From Polytolypa hystricis UAMH7299 (taxonomy: Eukaryota; Ascomycota; Eurotiomycetes; Onygenales), in NCBI GenBank assembly GCA_002573605.1, contig PDNA01000109.1:40533-104532 (forward strand): 64,000 nucleotides of DNA, written 5' to 3'. The notes below the pieces were generated by a model. It was not told where the DNA came from. It searched no databases and saw nothing but the letters and a program-made list of their open reading frames with translations. Below are positions 60,010 through 64,000 of the stretch, piece after piece. Position numbers and translations under genes: made by a program. Position 1 is the stretch's first letter. Every line of letters starts with the position of its first letter.

Positions 60010-62199
60010 ATGTCTACCTTCACCTCCCTATTATCCCTTTTCCTACCCCCCCTCTTTCTCGCCCTCGGACTGCGAAAATTTATCCCCAGACCCAATGACA
60101 CCACCACCACCACCACCACCTCCTCCCCAAGCACAATAATGATGATAATAATGATGATAACCATCTACATTTTCGGCCTCCTCACTCCCTTCCTCCTAAA
60201 ACAGATCGTCATAAAACCCTTATCCCGCCTCCTCCTATCATCATCATCATCATCACCATCATCATCCAGTGATAAAGAAGAAAAAGATGAAGATAACGCA
60301 AGCAAAAGTCCATCGCTATATGGTCTCGATCATGCGGTGCTTAATTTGCAAGGGTTGAAAGTGGAGAGTATGTGGATGAATATGGGGTATTGGAAGGTTC
60401 GTTTTGCAAAAACCCCCCGCAAAAAAACAAAACAAGCAGAAGGCACTTTCTTTTTTGGTGATTTCGTAATTCAATATTCTTATTTTTTTTTGGCGCGGGG
60501 GGGGTAATTTTGATATACCGCATGCGCTTCACACACCCCCCCAACCCAATTTCTATTCTGTCCCCCGTATATATAATAAGAAACACACACAACCAAAGCC
60601 CGCCGAAAAAAAAAGAAGTTATATTACATATCCGCCCCTTTTGTTTTCCTCCCCTGCGCATCAAGGAAATTTAGCTTCCTTGCCTTCCTTGCTCCTCTCT
60701 CGCTCTCTCTTATTGTCTCACTCTCTCCCTCACACGTAGCAACCTCCCGCCCTTCCCCCTCTCAAAACAAAGTGTCCCTCATCGCAAAACCTCACACACA
60801 AAACACTCACTCACTCCATATTATTTCCCGGACCAAGTAGAACCCCACCACCACATTCCCCGAAGCATGTGAAGCGCTCGTAGACAAAGTCCTCGAATCA
60901 GCCGGTCTAGTCCCGACCTCTTCTTCTCCTTCGTCGTCTGCGCATGCTGAAGAAGATAGCACCAATAAGGCTACGACTACAACAACAACAACAACAACGG
61001 CGGCGGCGGCGCGATCGACGGGTGGTAGTTTGGAAGGCGGAGATGGTACAGAGAATGACGATGGGGAGATTTTGATGGGAGATCGGAAAGTGAAGAAGGA
61101 GGAGGAGGACTGGGAGGGGGAGGGGGAGTGCCAGAACATGGGGAAGAAGAGGGAAAAAAGAGTCCTTCTAGATCTTGGATTCGGATGCGGTGATCAAACG
61201 CTATATTTGATGCGTCGAAGACGACAATCAGGTCCGCAGCCGGCCATGGCCATGGCTATGGACGCAAAAGAAAAAAGTGCAACCGCAACAGCCAAAAATA
61301 CCACCACCACCACCACCACCAGCACGCGGAAGAAGAATAAGGTCAGTAGGGACCAGGAGGAGTTAACAACTTCTTCGTCTCAAGGGGTTGCTGGGCTTAA
61401 TTATAGGCCATTCCGTGACGCGGTACCGCCTCTGCTGTTTGACAGGTACATCGGCATCACGATCGATGAGACGCAGTACGCGTTCGCGAAATCGCGGGTC
61501 ACGAGGATAATGCAGGAAGAAGAGGAAGAAGAGAATTTCGCTAGTGGGAGGAGAGTCGAGATGTTCCATGGCGACGCTGCGATTCCAGCATCTTGGAGTG
61601 AAGAGATTGAGGATGCTATGTCCTCGGCGTTTCACACGGGAGGAGAAAAGGATGACGAGGAGGAGGAGGAGGAGGAGGAGGAGGACGCTGATGAACGCTA
61701 CGTCCTCGCGTTGGACACATTATACCACTTCCACCCTTCCCGGGCCGCGATATTGAAACACACACATTCCACACTACGCGCCACACTCCTAGCCTTCGAT
61801 CTTTTCCTCTCCCCCACTCCTCCCTCCACCGTCCCTTCCTACATCTCCTATATAATCCTACACCTCATCGCCCCTCTCCTCTCGATTCCCCGCGCAAATC
61901 TCATAACTCCAACCGCCTACCGCAGCCTGCTGGAAACCGCAGGCTACGCACCGCAAAACATCAGCATACAAGATATCACGCCGTTCGTATTTCCCGGTCT
62001 AGCAAGGTATCTGGAGACTCGTGATCAGGAGTTGCGCGTGTTGGGTTTATCGGCGGGGTTCACGAAATGGCGCGTCTCCGGGTGGGTTTTTGCTTGGTTG
62101 GCGAAGAGTGGGGTGCTTAGGGCTGGGGTTGTGGTTGCCAGGTGGGGATCCGGTCGGGAAGAAAAAAGGCATATGGGGACGCGGGAGAGGGGTCGGTGA
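60010..62199 (+). CDS. Membrane-anchored SAM-dependent methyltransferase
   Basis: Exons 60010-60396 and 60841-62199 give 581 aa. The donor is atypical (AAG|GTTCGT) and the intron long (444 nt; acceptor AAGTAG), but the join reads MWMNMGYWK-NPTTTFPEACEALVDKVL, as expected for the family. Two hydrophobic segments at the N-terminus (LLSLFLPPLFLALGL and MMITIYIFGLLTPFLL) suggest a membrane anchor. Motif I is VLLDLGFGCGDQTLYL; YIGITIDETQYAFAKSRV, YVLALDTLYHFHPSR and LLAFDLFLSP are further MTase elements. A ~75-aa low-complexity insert (poly-Thr, Lys-rich) splits the SAM fold between motif I and the next strand, and there are poly-Glu and poly-Thr runs. The final ~17 residues after VVVARW appear non-conserved and lie in the antisense overlap. 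The substrate is unknown. Confidence 0.85.
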
Positions 62200-63303
62200 C
62201 GGGAGTCGCGGCGGAGACTGTGGATGAGGATGCTTGGTCGGACGGGGCGAGGTTGAGGTCGCCGGTGTTTATGTCCGGAGGGAAGAGCTTGTCCCATTCG
62301 TTCTATGGGCGGAATTTGTTAATATAAGATTCGTGAGGAATGTCGGATACACTGATAATAGTAGTAATCCCATAACCTAGATGAAAAAAAAAAGAATAAA
62401 AAAGAAACTCACCCAATCAATATCCAACATTGGCAAATCCTCCGTCCCACTAAACTGCGGCAATCCCTGGCCTTGCATCGGCCTATTCATCGGCGGCGCG
62501 GTGCCCGCACTCACAGACCCAGAACGAGACAGGAACCACAGGCCCGCGGGGCCAGAGTCGTCGGACGGGGTAGGATGGCTCTCCGGCTCCATGCTTTGGC
62601 CTCGAATAATGGCGTCGGGGACGAAGGTGTACGATTGTTTCGGAAAGGGTTGCGGTGGGAGAGAGTAGTTACTTTGCTGCTGTCTGTGCGGCTGTTCCGT
62701 GCGCTGTTGTTGCTGTTGCTGTTGCTGCAAGGGGTAATATATGAGCGGCGGTGGCGGTTGTTGCGGGACGTGCGGGGCGCTGGTTTGCGGTTGTTGGTAG
62801 AAGTCCATATGCTGCTGGCGTTGTTGGGCGCTCTGCGGTCGGGGTGGTTGTTGCTGCACGTGGTGAGAAGACACGGGTCGTTGCGTCGATGTCAGAGTTG
62901 TCGCCGTCGTATCCATTTTATCAGACACTGGAGGTACAAAATTCTCCTGCTTCACAATATCATGCTCCGCTCCTCCCTCTTCCGCCTGTTCTTCCTCTTC
63001 TTCTTCTTCTTCTTCTTCTTCTTGTTCTTCTTCTTCTTCTTCATCCTCTTCATCAATATTTGGCACTCTCGTAGGCGGCCCCGCACCAGTCGCAATAACA
63101 TCCACGTGCACAGGGGCCAAGATCCTCGTATCCACCATGCTCACGGGCACCTTAACCTTCCTCATATTCCGATACTCCCTCAACCGATCTCGAATTTCCG
63201 TAAGTATCATCCGGCCCTTGACTTCTCTCTGCGCCAAAAGCTCCTGGCGGCTGACATGTCGACTCCGGCCACCGCCACCACCACCACCACCACCACCACC
63301 ACT
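60098..63303. repeat. Cluster of coding trinucleotide repeats
   Basis: ACC/CAC runs at 60098-60120, 61300-61320 and 63270-63303; ATC runs near 60237; ACA/CGG runs near 60979-61010; GAG run at 61655-61683; TTC run at 62990-63042; CTG/TTG runs near 62700. Most encode homopolymers in the methyltransferase (Thr, Ser, Glu) or the transcription factor (Gly, Glu, Gln). Confidence 0.85.
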
Positions 63304-64000
63304 GGCACCCTCTTTCCCTTCTCCTCCAATGGGGTTAAAGGACGGCGGAATCTCAAACAAATAATCCAAACAGCTCCAAATCCGATCCGACTCTTTCCTC
63401 ATCGGGAACTGGTTGACTTCATATAGTAGCAAAAACGCCGTGTGGTACTGTATAAGCGCGCCAGCATACCACGCCCAAGTGCGCAAATCCGGCGCCGTCT
63501 CCATCTCAATAGCGTCTTCCAGAAGCTGCGTACCGGCGGTTAATAGGACCTGTCTGAGACGGTCGGGGATGCGCACAACCACGCTATTATGGTAGCGGTG
63601 TAGCACGGCGATGTAGCAGCGACCTATAAACATTGAAATTTGCCGTTGGGCTAATCGCTGCAACGGGGTTGGGTTCGAGACGTATACCATGGGTCCATAT
63701 TTCGCATATGTAGCTTTCTTAAACGCGTCGATTTTGGCGAGAATATGTGTTAGGGTGACGGCTTTTTTCTCGAGTCGGATCCTATCGCCGTACAGCAGGC
63801 GCATCAACTCCTGCCACTCGAACCGGATTCTGGTTAATGTCATATCTGTCCAGCGGGGTTCGTCTTCGCGTGGCGCAGCAGAGGAACCCGCGGCAGTAGG
63901 AGTAGTGATAAAGTCCTTGTCATCCGCATTAACGGGGAAATGGGTAGAAAAGTCTTCGCGTCGGATGCTATGTCGGGGACCCTGCATCTCGCTCGTGCGG
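62117..64000 (-). CDS. Fungal transcription factor, C-terminal part (5' end off the right edge)
   Basis: The visible coding sequence is 64000-62413 plus the last exon 62302-62117 (intron 110 nt: GTGAGT, CCATAG), phase 0 across the join: LPMLDIDW then NEWDKLFPPDINTG. It holds at least 590 residues with no start codon justified at the edge. The region REDFSTHFPVNADD, then RFEWQELMRLLYGDR, NPTPLQRLAQRQISMFIGRCYIAVLHRY and TWAWYAGALIQYHTAFLLLYEVNQ fits the middle-homology/fungal_trans domain of Zn2Cys6 regulators; the Zn cluster would lie outside the window. The C-terminal half is low complexity (poly-Gly, poly-Glu, poly-Gln), typical of activation regions. The end of the last exon overlaps the methyltransferase CDS on the other strand by 83 nt. 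Confidence 0.85.

Overview
The window is nuclear DNA of a filamentous ascomycete, most likely a eurotiomycete (Eurotiales/Onygenales type). The evidence is short introns of mostly 50-110 nt with GTRAGT-like donors, CTAAC/CTGAC branch sites and YAG acceptors, plus fungal families: a Gα-binding/RA/LRR/PP2C adenylate cyclase, a Crh-type GH16 wall enzyme, a HeH/MAN1 inner nuclear membrane protein and a fungal-type NAB2. I see no bacterial or viral segment, no rRNA, no convincing tRNA, no CRISPR array and no intact transposon. Gene names come from protein motifs recognised by eye; exon joins were worked out by frame and splice-site matching. No search was run.

Layout. 1-6 kb: 5' end of protoporphyrinogen oxidase (minus, runs off the left edge), NAB2 (minus) with a 40-codon ORF upstream of its start, and a secreted GH20 hexosaminidase (plus). 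6-16 kb: accessory-looking and sparse, with a CYP52-clan P450 (plus), a secreted DUF7732-like surface protein (minus), and a short-chain dehydrogenase pseudogene (minus) carrying two stops and a frameshift. 16-31 kb: Crh-like GPI-anchored transglycosylase (minus), cytosolic tyrosyl-tRNA synthetase (plus), adenylate cyclase (plus). 31-43 kb: PRISE-type reductase, HeH/MAN1 nuclear envelope protein, aspartate aminotransferase (all plus), DJ-1/PfpI protein (minus). 43-58 kb: REV1 (minus) divergent from a nuclear FKBP (plus), an NDR-type kinase (plus), a CENP-K-like protein (minus) divergent from a three-KH RNA-binding protein (plus). 58-64 kb: an ABM-like protein (minus) divergent from a membrane-anchored methyltransferase (plus), whose 3' coding end overlaps the last exon of a fungal transcription factor (minus) running off the right edge.

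The genes do not form one pathway or a secondary-metabolite cluster. They are mainly housekeeping functions: haem synthesis, mRNA export, translation, cAMP signalling, translesion synthesis, kinetochore and nuclear envelope. The oxidoreductases and the methyltransferase are separated by core genes. The most notable non-routine items are the sense/antisense coding overlap at 62117-62199, the SDR pseudogene with stops compatible with RIP, the small ORF upstream of NAB2, the loss of metal-ligand positions in the PP2C-like part of the cyclase, a displaced hydrophobic motif in the NDR kinase, and a dense cluster of trinucleotide repeats coding for homopolymers at 60-63.3 kb.
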